A DNA stretch of 21,720 bases from an uncultured Acetatifactor sp. (GTDB lineage: Bacteria; Bacillota; Clostridia; Lachnospirales; Lachnospiraceae), in the NCBI GenBank assembly GCA_910585615.1, contig CAJUFO010000040.1, positions 1 through 21,720 on the forward strand, given 5' to 3'. The notes under the pieces were generated by a model. The model saw only the letters and a list, made by a program, of their open reading frames with translations, did no database searches and was not told where the DNA came from. Shown here one piece after another: positions 1 through 7,290 of this stretch (the first letter of the stretch is position 1; each line of letters opens with the position of its first letter). Position numbers and translations under genes: made by a program.

Positions 1-123
1 GGCCGACACCCTGCGGCGGTCTACCGTCTGGTATTTCTGGTGGGACTAAAGGGAGTGTGACTCGTCGCTATTTCCTTAACGTCTTTCTGCATTGAGGGTC
101 TCGATGCTGTATATGCCGCCTGT
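1..123. other. Left-edge sequence without a supportable gene
   Basis: Frames read in from the left edge close quickly: one + frame stops at 47-49 and another at 58-60. These could be the last codons of a gene that begins outside the window, but too little is left to identify it. The frame of the next gene is open from 61 onward, but the better ribosome binding site lies well inside it. Base composition here is GC-richer than in the AT-rich genes that follow, so a composition boundary lies near 120-180. Confidence 0.4.
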
Positions 124-204
124 ATGGCCGAAGGATTCGTTATTGAATATGAAAAATGGTATTATGATTTCGGATGGAAATCCGTATTTGGGGAGGAAGA
201 TATC

Positions 205-552
205 ATGGAATTTAATGAAGATTTAGAACAATTTATTTTTGAGTTCAATGGACTGATTTTTGCCTGGGATGAAGAGCCTGGAGAAAATTATTTGGAACAG
301 GTCAAAACATTATCTGAAAAATACAATGCACATCTAAATTTTATTGTAGAATTTATGATGCCTTATATTACGAAAGTGTTTGGTACGTTCAGTTTTGATG
401 AGATCAAAGAAAAATTGGGCAAGCCTGTTATTGACTACGAGAATGGCCGGGTAAATTACTTTGAGCAATCATTTGATGATACACATATTTTTACATTTGA
501 ATTTTCGGATGATGAATTTGAGGATCTGCAGTATTTTTCAATAGATGGTTGA
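205..552 (+). CDS. Small acidic protein of unknown function
   Basis: This is a 115-residue, strongly acidic protein rich in Glu, Asp and Phe, with no signal peptide, membrane segment or catalytic motif that I recognise. The frame is open from 124 and upstream, but I place the start at ATG 205 because a strong GGGGAGGAAG ribosome binding site sits about seven bases before it, while ATG 124 has none. The gene is clearly AT-rich compared with the central and right parts of the window. A second small AT-rich gene follows 33 bases later on the same strand, so the two are probably co-transcribed. Small acidic soluble proteins in such cassettes are often immunity proteins for polymorphic toxins. That is only a contextual guess, since no toxin is visible in the window. 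Confidence 0.6.
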   Translation: MEFNEDLEQFIFEFNGLIFAWDEEPGENYLEQVKTLSEKYNAHLNFIVEFMMPYITKVFGTFSFDEIKEKLGKPVIDYENGRVNYFEQSFDDTHIFTFEFSDDEFEDLQYFSIDG

Positions 553-585
553 AGGGAAATGCCCATAGTGGAGAGGAATAGTAAT

Positions 586-1089
586 ATGAGTGAAGAACTG
601 CAGAAACAATATTATCTGATTAGATTTAAGGTTTTGCAGGAAACGTGTTATGCTATTTGGTATACAGATGATATTGACGGGTTTCTGCTTGATAAAGACG
701 GCATGTTAAGATCTTTTCCGACCAAAGAGGAAACGATGGCGTTTGCGCGGGAGGAGGGATTGCTGATCAATACGAAAGAAGATGAATTTCTTTTATCCTC
801 AGCAATCCTTAGGAAAAAGAACATCGGAAAAATAAATTGCAGTCTTTTTCTGAATTACTGGAATCTGTTTTCAGATATAGCACATTCAATGAACTGTAGA
901 TTTATCGGCGATAGCAGGGAAGAGCATATTCGGCATATTTATGAAAAGCTGTTTTATGGATGCAATATACTGCTAAAGGAAAATGAGGAACCTTATAGAC
1001 CCAAATGGAGCAAGAAGGAAAAATGTCTGATTGCCAGTGTGATGAAAAATGGGTTTAAGATTTTATCGAAAGGTCTGCACAAGAGCTGA
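586..1089 (+). CDS. Hypothetical protein, second gene of AT-rich pair
   Basis: This is a 167-residue soluble-looking protein that I do not recognise. The frame opens at ATG 559, but the GAAGGG there is only two bases from that codon. ATG 586 has GTGGAGAGG at about nine bases and gives a natural N-terminus (MSEELQKQYYLIRF). The N-terminal third looks like a short alpha/beta unit (YYLIRFKVLQ, AIWYTDDIDG), the middle is helical, and the C-terminus is basic (Lys-rich, ending GLHKS). No transmembrane segment is evident. It shares the AT-rich composition of the preceding gene and probably its transcript. Where the gene ends, the 5' end of a minus-strand gene begins (about 1090-1139), which suggests a recombination joint. 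An immunity or accessory role in a toxin cassette is possible but unsupported by homology I can see. Confidence 0.6.
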   Translation: MSEELQKQYYLIRFKVLQETCYAIWYTDDIDGFLLDKDGMLRSFPTKEETMAFAREEGLLINTKEDEFLLSSAILRKKNIGKINCSLFLNYWNLFSDIAHSMNCRFIGDSREEHIRHIYEKLFYGCNILLKENEEPYRPKWSKKEKCLIASVMKNGFKILSKGLHKS

Positions 1090-1139
1090 TATCTCTTTTC
1101 CCTGTCCGTCAGGTTGTTATAGGAGTCAAGGAATGACAT
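993..1139 (-). pseudogene. Possible 5' relic of a minus-strand gene
   Basis: On the minus strand an ATG at 1139 is preceded by GGAGG (1151-1147) at seven bases, and by a promoter-like sequence further upstream. The first residues, MSFLDSYNNLTDREKRYQ, read like a genuine protein start. After about 17 residues the frame enters the antisense of the + strand gene ending at 1089, and it stops at 993. I read this as the intact promoter, ribosome binding site and first codons of a gene whose body was replaced when the AT-rich pair arrived. It could instead be a real 48-residue protein or chance. The protein family is unknown to me. Confidence 0.35.
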
Positions 1140-1167
1140 GACAGAACCTCCATTGGTTAGTAGCTCT

Positions 1168-1196
1168 ATTATACCAGAAAAACGGCAGAATGTCCT
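1168..1196 (-). promoter_or_regulatory. Sigma-A-type promoter for the minus-strand relic
   Basis: Read on the minus strand, there is a perfect TATAAT (1173-1168) with an extended TGG just upstream (1176-1174). A -35-like AGGACA (1196-1191, four of six matches to TTGACA) sits at a 17-base spacing. Transcription would start near 1160 and lead into the GGAGG and ATG at 1139. Having promoter, ribosome binding site and start codon in register supports a real transcription unit. Confidence 0.5.
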
Positions 1197-1227
1197 GTTT
1201 TTGCAGCGATATATTCGGTTGTCATAT

Positions 1228-1329
1228 ATACTGCTTAACGATTTCACTTGCCGTGAAATCAGACTGCATAACGCTGACCGGTTCAATCGCATGATTGCAT
1301 TAGGCAGTATTCAGCGTTATGCAGTATAA
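1228..1329. repeat. Nested inverted-repeat element
   Basis: Three dyads are packed into about 100 bases. GATTTCAC at 1240-1247 pairs with GTGAAATC at 1253-1260 (5-base loop). A perfect 15-base arm at 1263-1277 (ACTGCATAACGCTGA) pairs with 1311-1325. CAATC at 1284-1288 pairs with GATTG at 1293-1297. A further imperfect copy of the outer arm (TATACTGCTTAAC, 1228-1240) matches the complement of 1317-1329 with one mismatch. The layout could be a recombination site, a small non-autonomous mobile element, or a regulatory structure upstream of the minus-strand promoter at 1168-1196. No flanking target duplication was recognised. Confidence 0.6.
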
Positions 1330-1330
1330 T

Positions 1331-1564
1331 ATATTAAAATCCGTCATAGCGCTCCTGCTCGGAGCTCAGGAAGAAGTGCCGGCTGGCGGAACGTATCGCG
1401 GGCTGCGTGGACTTAGAGGGAAGAGAGGTGGAGAGGCCCGGGAACCGGATCGGCCGGTTTGAAGTCAGGACGCTTTTGTGCGGACGGAGCGCTCCCGTTC
1501 GTCAGGCATAGACCGGCGTGCCGGCCCGCCGCAAAGGGAGCGCCCTATTTCCCTGCCAATATTC
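1331..1564. other. GC-rich intergenic stretch with terminator-like dyad
   Basis: No gene is supported in this stretch. Composition changes abruptly from AT-rich to GC-rich near 1340. A dyad (GCGCTCCC at 1489-1496 with GGGAGCGC at 1536-1543) encloses a smaller one (CCGGC at 1513-1517 with GCCGG at 1520-1524). It lies just downstream of the stop codon of the minus-strand gene at 1565-2194, so it may form the 3' end of that transcript. There is no clear U-run, so it is not a classical intrinsic terminator. Confidence 0.4.
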
Positions 1565-2194
1565 TTAATAATATGCCCAAAGTAAGGATAGCTGCCCCAT
1601 AAGGCTCATGACGAACAGCACAAGGGTAATGACCATGGCCACGATGCTCAGAACCTTGCCCGCCAATGCCTGTCCCGCCTTGCTGGAACCGGCTCCCATC
1701 CTCGCCCTGGAGAAACCCAGGCAGGCCAACAGGACACAGAAAATGGGAGACCAGCACATTACCATGGCGAGAATGCCGAAAATCAATGCCTGGGTGGCCT
1801 CTTTGGAATTGTCTACAATCTGTACGGGAACCACATGGGGCATGCCCGTCTGCGGCCCCATGCCGTCCTGGGGAGGCAGGGACTGCTGCAGCACGGTCAT
1901 AAGCTGTAATAAGTTATTCTTGTAAGGCTTCTTCTGCAGGGTTCCCACAAAGCCTTCCAGTCCCCACTCGCCGCCGAAGGTTCCCTTCAGCCAGGCCTCC
2001 AGATGGAACCTCCCGTTGACATAGGACCACTTCAGATACTTGTATCCCTCCATCATGGCGTCGCCCGCCCGGTAGGCAGGTTCACCCTTCCAGTCTGACA
2101 TGGTGAACCCGTTTTTCTGCAGATAATCGTTCATGATAAAAGCAACGAAATCTTCCGGTTGATTCAAATAGAAATCCTGAATGTATCTTGCCAT
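1565..2194 (-). CDS. Membrane protein with C-terminal DUF4190-like segment
   Basis: This 209-residue protein has a soluble N-terminal part (about 1-120) and a C-terminal hydrophobic pair of helices (about 132-160 and 180-205). The second half (FGILAMVMCWSPIFCVLLAC, then GFSRARMG and a short polar loop, then VLSIVAMVITLVLFVMSLM) follows the DUF4190 pattern common in Firmicutes, in which two membrane helices flank a small basic turn. The N-terminal part, with repeated Trp, Tyr and Gly in WSYVNGRFHLEAWLKGTFGG, looks like a small beta-rich domain that I cannot name. GAGGAGGGG sits six bases before the ATG. It is transcribed divergently from the sensor kinase gene and is probably monocistronic. 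The function is unknown; DUF4190 proteins are generally uncharacterised membrane proteins. Confidence 0.8.
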   Translation of the reverse strand: MARYIQDFYLNQPEDFVAFIMNDYLQKNGFTMSDWKGEPAYRAGDAMMEGYKYLKWSYVNGRFHLEAWLKGTFGGEWGLEGFVGTLQKKPYKNNLLQLMTVLQQSLPPQDGMGPQTGMPHVVPVQIVDNSKEATQALIFGILAMVMCWSPIFCVLLACLGFSRARMGAGSSKAGQALAGKVLSIVAMVITLVLFVMSLMGQLSLLWAYY

Positions 2195-2251
2195 TTCATC
2201 CCCTCCTCGCAGCCCTGCCTTCCTGTATCGGCCGCATGAATATTTTTATAT

Positions 2252-2280
2252 ATCATACCATATGCAGCGGGTAATTACAA
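2252..2280 (-). promoter_or_regulatory. Promoter of the DUF4190-like gene
   Basis: On the minus strand, TTGTAA (2280-2275) and TATGAT (2257-2252) are separated by 17 bases. This fits a sigma-A promoter about 60 bases upstream of the start codon at 2194. The surrounding bases are AT-rich. Confidence 0.5.
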
Positions 2281-2323
2281 GACAGGCCCATCCTCCAAAA
2301 GGCCTGGATACCCCAAAAATTTT

Positions 2324-2353
2324 TTGCCAGCAGGCCGGGAGCTGTGCTATAAT
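2324..2353 (+). promoter_or_regulatory. Promoter of the two-component operon
   Basis: TTGCCA (2324-2329) and TATAAT (2348-2353) are 18 bases apart, and TG at 2345-2346 gives an extended -10. It faces the sensor kinase gene and leaves an untranslated leader of roughly 125 bases in which I see no riboswitch. It is divergent from the promoter at 2252-2280. Confidence 0.55.
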
Positions 2354-2487
2354 AATTCCCATTACGGAACATATCGGCGGACGGAAGAAAGCCGCGGCAG
2401 GCCTTCGGCGTTTCAGACCAGGCAGCCGTATGCAGGAATCCGCGGGGGATGTGGTTATGGTCCGACGGGAGAGCCAGGGGGTGCCGT

Positions 2488-4212
2488 TTGAAAGATTTTA
2501 CAGAAAAATACAGGATCCGCATCAAGATTTTCATCTACTTCCTGCTGTTCATGGTAATACCATATATCGTTTTAATTTTAGTGGTAAACCGCACTATCCA
2601 GGATTACGCGGGGCTGAATGCGGGGGGCAATATGGAGGAGACCATGCAGTCTATAGGGAATCAGGTAAAGGCTTCTCTGGAGATGTACGAGAACAGCACC
2701 ATGGCCCTCTATTACAGCGGGTGCGTGGATATGCTGGAGAGCGGGGAGACCGACAGACAGTATATCGAGTCCACCCTTGCCGCATGCAGCTACCCCTATA
2801 AAAATATCCGGGCCGTGTTCCTGAAAAGCGGGGGCGAGGTATATCATGATAAAGCGAACGCCTACAGCACCATGCCGGCCATCATGGAGCTGAGCGAGGA
2901 GATGATCGCGGAGCAGGGGGGCAAGAGCATCTGGTTCGCGGTGGAAAGCATTTACGGAAAACGGGGCACCCGGAATTATGTGCTGGCCCGTACTCTGAAC
3001 GGCAGACAGCAGAAGGATGTGGGGACCTTGTACTATGTGCTGGGGGAATCCCTCATCAGTCGGGCGTTCGACCGGCTGCAGATGGAGGGCAGCCTCAAAT
3101 ATATGATAGATTCCGACGGGACCACCCTCTATACGCCGGCAGAGGTCCCCCTGGACGAGGACGTGAAGGAGGCGCTGCTGGATACACGGGCCTACAGAGG
3201 ATATTTTATCGCCGGGGAGGATGTGGTAGCGTATAGCCGGATGGAGGATACCGGGTGGATCTTTGTGGGAAGCGCTTCAAAGGAGGCGCTGCTGGAATCC
3301 GTGATACCGTTAAAAATTGTGCTGTTTGTGGTATCCATCGCCTACTGCCTGCTGTTGCTGTTGATTTTTTATACCTTCCAGCATTCCCTCTTAAAGCCAA
3401 TCAGCGATTTGAAGTATGCCATGGACCGGTTTGCCAGGGGCGATATGGAGACGAAGATGGCCCCCTTCGGCGGGGAGCTGCGGAGCCTTTCACGGCATTT
3501 CAACGAAATGACCGAACAGATTAAGGAACTGATGGACAGCAATGAGAAAGCCATTGCCGAAAAGAATAATTTTCAGATTCAGGCACTGACGGCCCAGCTG
3601 CAGCCGCATTTTCTGTACAATGCCCTAAATACCATCAAATGGACAGCCGTCATCAACAAGCAGGAGAACATCCAGAAGCTCACGGAGGCCCTGGTATATA
3701 TCCTGATGAATGCCGTGAAGGGAAAAGGAGAAGATTATACACTGGAGGACGAGCTGGAGCTGATAGAACAGTACGCCGTGATCCAGAAGGCGCGGTTCCT
3801 GAATTTCGTCATTGAGTATGAGATCCAGCCGGAGACCAGGGACTTGAAGATTTTCCGGTTCCTGCTGCAGCCGGTGGTGGAAAATTCCATTCTTCACGGA
3901 TTTCAGCGGGGAATGGTTCAGCGCGGGAAAATCGTAATAAGGGCCTGGCTGGAAGAGGAGCGGCTCTATGTGACGGTGACGGATAACGGATGCGGCTTTG
4001 ACCTTGAAAAGTGGGAGAAGCAGAAGGAGACCGGAGAGAACCATACCAATATCGGGCTCAGGAATATCCGGCAGGTCATAGAGCTGGAGTATGGCAGGGA
4101 ATACGGCATGGATATGAAAAGCGCTTATGGGGACGGAACCACGGTAACCTATTGTCTGCCTGTAAGAAAAGGGAGGGCAGGGACGGACGATGATACGAGT
4201 AGCGATTGTTGA
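2488..4212 (+). CDS. Sensor histidine kinase, YesM/LytS-like
   Basis: This is a membrane histidine kinase of about 574 residues. Membrane helix 1 (about 14-37) is followed by an extracellular sensing region of about 230 residues that looks like a Cache-type domain. Membrane helix 2 (about 277-300) is followed by a HAMP linker with LKPISDLKYAMDRFARGDME. The His_kinase motif LQPHFLYNALNTIKW has its phospho-acceptor His at 374. The ATPase domain shows an N-box (VVENSILHGF), G1 (DNGCGF) and G2 (IGLRNI). The frame is open from ATG 2449, but I prefer TTG 2488: AGGGGG lies six bases before it, and the protein then begins LKDFTEKYRIRIKI, typical of the family. It overlaps the response regulator gene by 23 bases, so the two are translationally coupled. 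Together they should sense an extracellular signal and control the sugar import and hydrolase genes downstream. Confidence 0.9.
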   Translation: MKDFTEKYRIRIKIFIYFLLFMVIPYIVLILVVNRTIQDYAGLNAGGNMEETMQSIGNQVKASLEMYENSTMALYYSGCVDMLESGETDRQYIESTLAACSYPYKNIRAVFLKSGGEVYHDKANAYSTMPAIMELSEEMIAEQGGKSIWFAVESIYGKRGTRNYVLARTLNGRQQKDVGTLYYVLGESLISRAFDRLQMEGSLKYMIDSDGTTLYTPAEVPLDEDVKEALLDTRAYRGYFIAGEDVVAYSRMEDTGWIFVGSASKEALLESVIPLKIVLFVVSIAYCLLLLLIFYTFQHSLLKPISDLKYAMDRFARGDMETKMAPFGGELRSLSRHFNEMTEQIKELMDSNEKAIAEKNNFQIQALTAQLQPHFLYNALNTIKWTAVINKQENIQKLTEALVYILMNAVKGKGEDYTLEDELELIEQYAVIQKARFLNFVIEYEIQPETRDLKIFRFLLQPVVENSILHGFQRGMVQRGKIVIRAWLEEERLYVTVTDNGCGFDLEKWEKQKETGENHTNIGLRNIRQVIELEYGREYGMDMKSAYGDGTTVTYCLPVRKGRAGTDDDTSSDC

Positions 4213-5686
4213 CGATGAGATCCTGGCGAGAGTGGGGATCCAGTCTCTTCTGGAGAGCTGTGAAGATATTCAGGTGGCGGGCTCCTTCGGGGTGGCGGAG
4301 GAGGCGTTTAAGTTCCTCAGGACCAATCTGGTGGATATCGTCATTACGGATATCGAGATGCCGAACATGAACGGGCTGGAGCTGATTCGCAGAATCCGGG
4401 AACAGAAACTGGCGGCAGGGGTGATCATCTTAAGCTGCTATGAAAAATTTGAATATGCCAAGGAGGCAATCTCCCTGGGGGTGGACGGATATATCTTAAA
4501 GCAGGATATCAATCAGGAAGCCATCGAAAAGGTGGTCTACGATGTGGCGGCCAGGATCAGAGGAAAAGAAAGGCCGGTGAAGAGCGAATCCATCGAGCAG
4601 ATGATGGACAGCAGCGAAGGCGTGAAGACAGTAGCTGTCATGAAAATAGGGCAGGAGGAGGGTGAAGCGGGAGAGCAAGGGCTGAATCGGGAAAAAATGA
4701 TGCTCCATCTCCTGGAAGAGCTGGTGGCCCATTACCATATGGGGAATGTGCTTTCGTCCTATAAAAGGAATCCCTTTATTATTTTCCGGTTCGAAGGGGA
4801 AGGCACGGCGCGGGATAGACATGGGATGCTGGAGGAGTATATAGACATTATTGAAAAAAACTTTTTCCAATATACCAACCGGCAGATCCTTTTTGGAATC
4901 AGTGGGGAGTTCATGGATACACGGGAGATCCTGCCCCGGTATGAGGAAGCGGAGGAGGCGCTGCAGCAGCGGTTTTATCATGAACAGAGGCAGGTGTTCT
5001 TCAGCGGGGAGATTTCCTGGCAGGAGCGCACGCCTCCCCTGATGTTTTCGGAAGATATCTTCCTGAATGAGTTCAAAGCGGAGATCCTGGAGCGGGAGCT
5101 TTCGGAATTTCTGCGCAGCTGCCGGGAGCAGCAGGTACGCGTAAAGAGCGTGCGGGAGGGGATGAACCAGTCGGTGAGCATCCTGATGTTCAATATTTTG
5201 AAGAAGACGCTGCACAGGGATGGGGAGATCGGAGCCTGGATGAACCGGTATCCGGTGTCAGGGACGATATCCGATGCGGCTTGTGCAGGGGATATGAAGC
5301 GGGACGTGCTGGCGCTGCTCATGGATTTCCACAGGGATCTGGAGGCCCATCTGAGGGAGGATTCCTTCGGGGAGGTATTCCGGTACATCGACCGGAAGAT
5401 TCAGACACGGCTTTCCCTGGAAGAATTGGCGGCGCTCTCCAATATGAGCGTGTCGGCCTTCTCCAAGCGGTTCAAGGAGCGCACCTCCATGCCGCCCATA
5501 CAGTATATCAACCTTAAGAAGATCGAGAAGGTGAAGGAATATCTGAAGCGGCCGGAGTATACTTTGGGTGAGATCGCGGATCTGACCGGCTTTTCCAATG
5601 AAAACTATATGGTGAGGGTCTTTAAGAAAATTACGGGAAGCACGATTACGGACTACCGGAAGCAGATAAATATGGCAAGAATGTGA
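4190..5686 (+). CDS. AraC-type response regulator, YesN-like
   Basis: This 498-residue protein has an N-terminal receiver domain (about 1-120) and a C-terminal AraC/XylS DNA-binding domain (about 395-495). The receiver has the acidic pocket D8-D9, the phosphorylated Asp54 in VDIVITDIEMPNMNG, Ser82, and Lys104 in GYILKQD. The C-terminus has two helix-turn-helix units (LSLEELAALSNMSVSAFSK and YTLGEIADLTGFSNENYMV). The roughly 270-residue middle is weakly conserved in this family. The start overlaps the end of the kinase gene by 23 bases with GGGAGGGCAGGG upstream, so the two proteins form a pair. It probably activates the solute-binding protein promoter just downstream and perhaps the GH106 gene. 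Confidence 0.92.
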   Translation: MIRVAIVDDEILARVGIQSLLESCEDIQVAGSFGVAEEAFKFLRTNLVDIVITDIEMPNMNGLELIRRIREQKLAAGVIILSCYEKFEYAKEAISLGVDGYILKQDINQEAIEKVVYDVAARIRGKERPVKSESIEQMMDSSEGVKTVAVMKIGQEEGEAGEQGLNREKMMLHLLEELVAHYHMGNVLSSYKRNPFIIFRFEGEGTARDRHGMLEEYIDIIEKNFFQYTNRQILFGISGEFMDTREILPRYEEAEEALQQRFYHEQRQVFFSGEISWQERTPPLMFSEDIFLNEFKAEILERELSEFLRSCREQQVRVKSVREGMNQSVSILMFNILKKTLHRDGEIGAWMNRYPVSGTISDAACAGDMKRDVLALLMDFHRDLEAHLREDSFGEVFRYIDRKIQTRLSLEELAALSNMSVSAFSKRFKERTSMPPIQYINLKKIEKVKEYLKRPEYTLGEIADLTGFSNENYMVRVFKKITGSTITDYRKQINMARM

Positions 5687-5737
5687 ATTGCGGACAAGAA
5701 TGTGAACACATGATTAACAATATGAATATTTTGTGAA
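5676..5737 (+). promoter_or_regulatory. TGTGAA repeats, candidate regulator sites
   Basis: A 12-base direct repeat CAAGAATGTGAA occurs at 5676-5687 and 5695-5706, the first copy overlapping the end of the regulator gene. A third TGTGAA occurs at 5732-5737. They lie just upstream of the promoter of the solute-binding protein gene. AraC-type regulators commonly bind direct repeats in this position, so these are candidate sites for the regulator encoded next door. Binding is inferred, not shown. Confidence 0.4.
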
Positions 5738-5738
5738 T

Positions 5739-5779
5739 CAAAGGGATAAGATTGTTTCTTACAGGGTCTTATCCTTTTG
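5739..5779 (+). terminator. Dyad between regulator and sugar-binding gene
   Basis: A 13-base arm at 5739-5751 (CAAAGGGATAAGA) pairs with 5767-5779 (TCTTATCCTTTTG), with one G-U pair. A TTTT run in the 3' arm is compatible with an intrinsic terminator for the two-component operon. The dyad also spans the -35 box and spacer of the next promoter, so it could equally be an operator. Confidence 0.45.
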
Positions 5780-5787
5780 ATTATAAT
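5759..5787 (+). promoter_or_regulatory. Promoter of the sugar-binding protein gene
   Basis: TTACAG (5759-5764) and a perfect TATAAT (5782-5787) are 17 bases apart, and the start codon follows at 5844. The poor -35 box together with a strong -10 box is the pattern expected of an activator-dependent promoter, and candidate activator repeats lie immediately upstream. Confidence 0.55.
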
Positions 5788-5843
5788 GAAAACACAGGCA
5801 GGGAAGAAGAGCCTGAAGACAGACACGCAAAAGGAGGAAAGCT

Positions 5844-7220
5844 ATGAAATTGAAAAAACTGGTTGCAATGTTATGTACATTCAGCATGCTTGGAATGCTG
5901 CTGGCCGGATGCGGCGGCGAGGAGAAGCCGAAGGAGAGTGAGTCCAGCCAGGAGGAGAGCGCGGGCGGTTCCCAGGAGCCTGCCGGAGAGGAGAGCCAGG
6001 AGCCGGAGGGAGCAGAGGAAAGCCAGGAGCCTGCCGGAGAAGAAAGCGGGGAAGCGGCGGGCGGGGATATCTCCGGCACCATTACCATCTGGGAGCATGC
6101 CTTTTCCTTTGAAGAGAGCCTGCAGGCAGTGATTGAGGGCTTTAACAAGCAGTACCCGAATGTTACAGTAGAGTATGAAATCAGGGACGGAGACACCTAT
6201 AACAGTGTCCTGACCACCGCTATCCAGTCCGGAGACGGCCCGGACCTGTTCTACACCGGCGGAACCTCGGACGCGGTAATGGGCGACATGGTGGCGAACG
6301 GCGCTATCATGGATTTGACGAATGAAGTAGATTACAGCCTGTTCGATGAGTCCGCTTTGAGCCGTTCCATCATGGACGGGAAATATTACTCCATTCCCTG
6401 GCTGACCATGGACACCCGTGCTGTCTATTACAACATTGATATGTTCGAAGAACATGGATGGAAGGTGCCCACAACTTTCAGCGAGTTTGAAGCTCTGTTG
6501 GCGACTGTTGATGAGGCAGGAATTATTCCGGTTTCTGCGGTAAATTCTTATTTCAGCATGCTGTTTGCATATGAGCCGGTTCTTTCTGGTTTTGATGCAG
6601 AGTACACAAAGGGGCTTGCCGATTACTCTGTAAAGGTCACCGACCAGCCTGCAAGGGATGCCCTGCAGAAGATGGTTGACTGGGCTGACGCAGGCTATTT
6701 CGGAGACAACTGGCTGGGCGTGGTGGACGGAAACGCGATGCTCCTGGCATTCACCTCAGGACAGGCGGCCATGATGATTTCCGGTTCCTGGGATATCACC
6801 ACCATCGCGGAGAACAATCCGGACCTGAACTTTGGCGCATTTGAGATTCCGACGGATGACGGCGTTGCCGGTCTTGTAGGAACGCCCGCCAACGGATTTT
6901 CCGTCAATGCCGCCACCCAGAACAAAGAAGCGGCAATCGCTTTTGCGAATTACTGTGCATCCCTGGAAGGACAGACCATCTGGGTGCAGTCCCAGGGCGG
7001 CGTATCAGCCAGCGATGAGATTGAGGCATCTACAGAGCTTGCGAAGCAGATCAGCGAGAGCGGCCAGGGGAACATTTACACCAGCTGGCACAATGTCATC
7101 ACCAACTATTCCACCGACGGCTCCGCAGTGCTTTTCTGGGAAGAGAATTTCGAGAAGGTATTCGCCAAGGATATGACAGTGGACGAGTTTATGGACGGAC
7201 TGGCTGAATTGATGCAGTAG
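5844..7220 (+). CDS. Sugar ABC transporter substrate-binding lipoprotein
   Basis: This is a 458-residue extracellular solute-binding protein family 1 member. The N-terminus is a lipoprotein signal (MKLKK, then hydrophobic) with lipobox LLAGC, so the mature protein begins at Cys23 and is lipid-anchored outside the membrane. Residues about 25-75 form a Glu/Ser/Pro/Gly-rich linker with repeated SQEPAGEE units. The binding domain follows (GTITIWEHAF; GDGPDLFYTGGTSDAVM; YYSIPWLTMDTRAVYYN; MISGSWDI), as usual in CUT1 oligosaccharide binders. AAAGGAGGAAAG precedes the ATG. It is followed by an intrinsic terminator and then two permease genes. The exact ligand cannot be read from sequence, but neighbouring GH106 and GH127 enzymes point to rhamnose- or arabinose-containing oligosaccharides. 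Confidence 0.93.
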   Translation: MKLKKLVAMLCTFSMLGMLLAGCGGEEKPKESESSQEESAGGSQEPAGEESQEPEGAEESQEPAGEESGEAAGGDISGTITIWEHAFSFEESLQAVIEGFNKQYPNVTVEYEIRDGDTYNSVLTTAIQSGDGPDLFYTGGTSDAVMGDMVANGAIMDLTNEVDYSLFDESALSRSIMDGKYYSIPWLTMDTRAVYYNIDMFEEHGWKVPTTFSEFEALLATVDEAGIIPVSAVNSYFSMLFAYEPVLSGFDAEYTKGLADYSVKVTDQPARDALQKMVDWADAGYFGDNWLGVVDGNAMLLAFTSGQAAMMISGSWDITTIAENNPDLNFGAFEIPTDDGVAGLVGTPANGFSVNAATQNKEAAIAFANYCASLEGQTIWVQSQGGVSASDEIEASTELAKQISESGQGNIYTSWHNVITNYSTDGSAVLFWEENFEKVFAKDMTVDEFMDGLAELMQ

Positions 7221-7243
7221 GCGATAGCATAGGCATGAGAGAT

Positions 7244-7271
7244 AGGGCTGCTGTTGCAGCCCTGTTTTTTT
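7244..7271 (+). terminator. Intrinsic terminator after the binding-protein gene
   Basis: AGGGCTGC (7244-7251) and GCAGCCCT (7256-7263) form a perfect 8-bp stem with a 4-base loop, followed by a run of seven T (7265-7271). It lies inside the operon, before the first permease. Partial termination here would leave more binding protein than permease, a common arrangement for such importers. Confidence 0.85.
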
Positions 7272-7290
7272 CAGACGAAAGGAAGGCGCT

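Noticed and set aside
1233..1322. Integron attC site
   Set aside because: GCTTAAC at 1233 fits the attC end consensus, but the other end, GTTATGC, deviates, the inner pairing does not run the full length, and no integrase or cassette array is visible.
5787..5800. Catabolite-control (cre) site downstream of the binding-protein promoter
   Set aside because: The bases after TATAAT begin TGAAAA but lack the central CG and the right half of the cre consensus.
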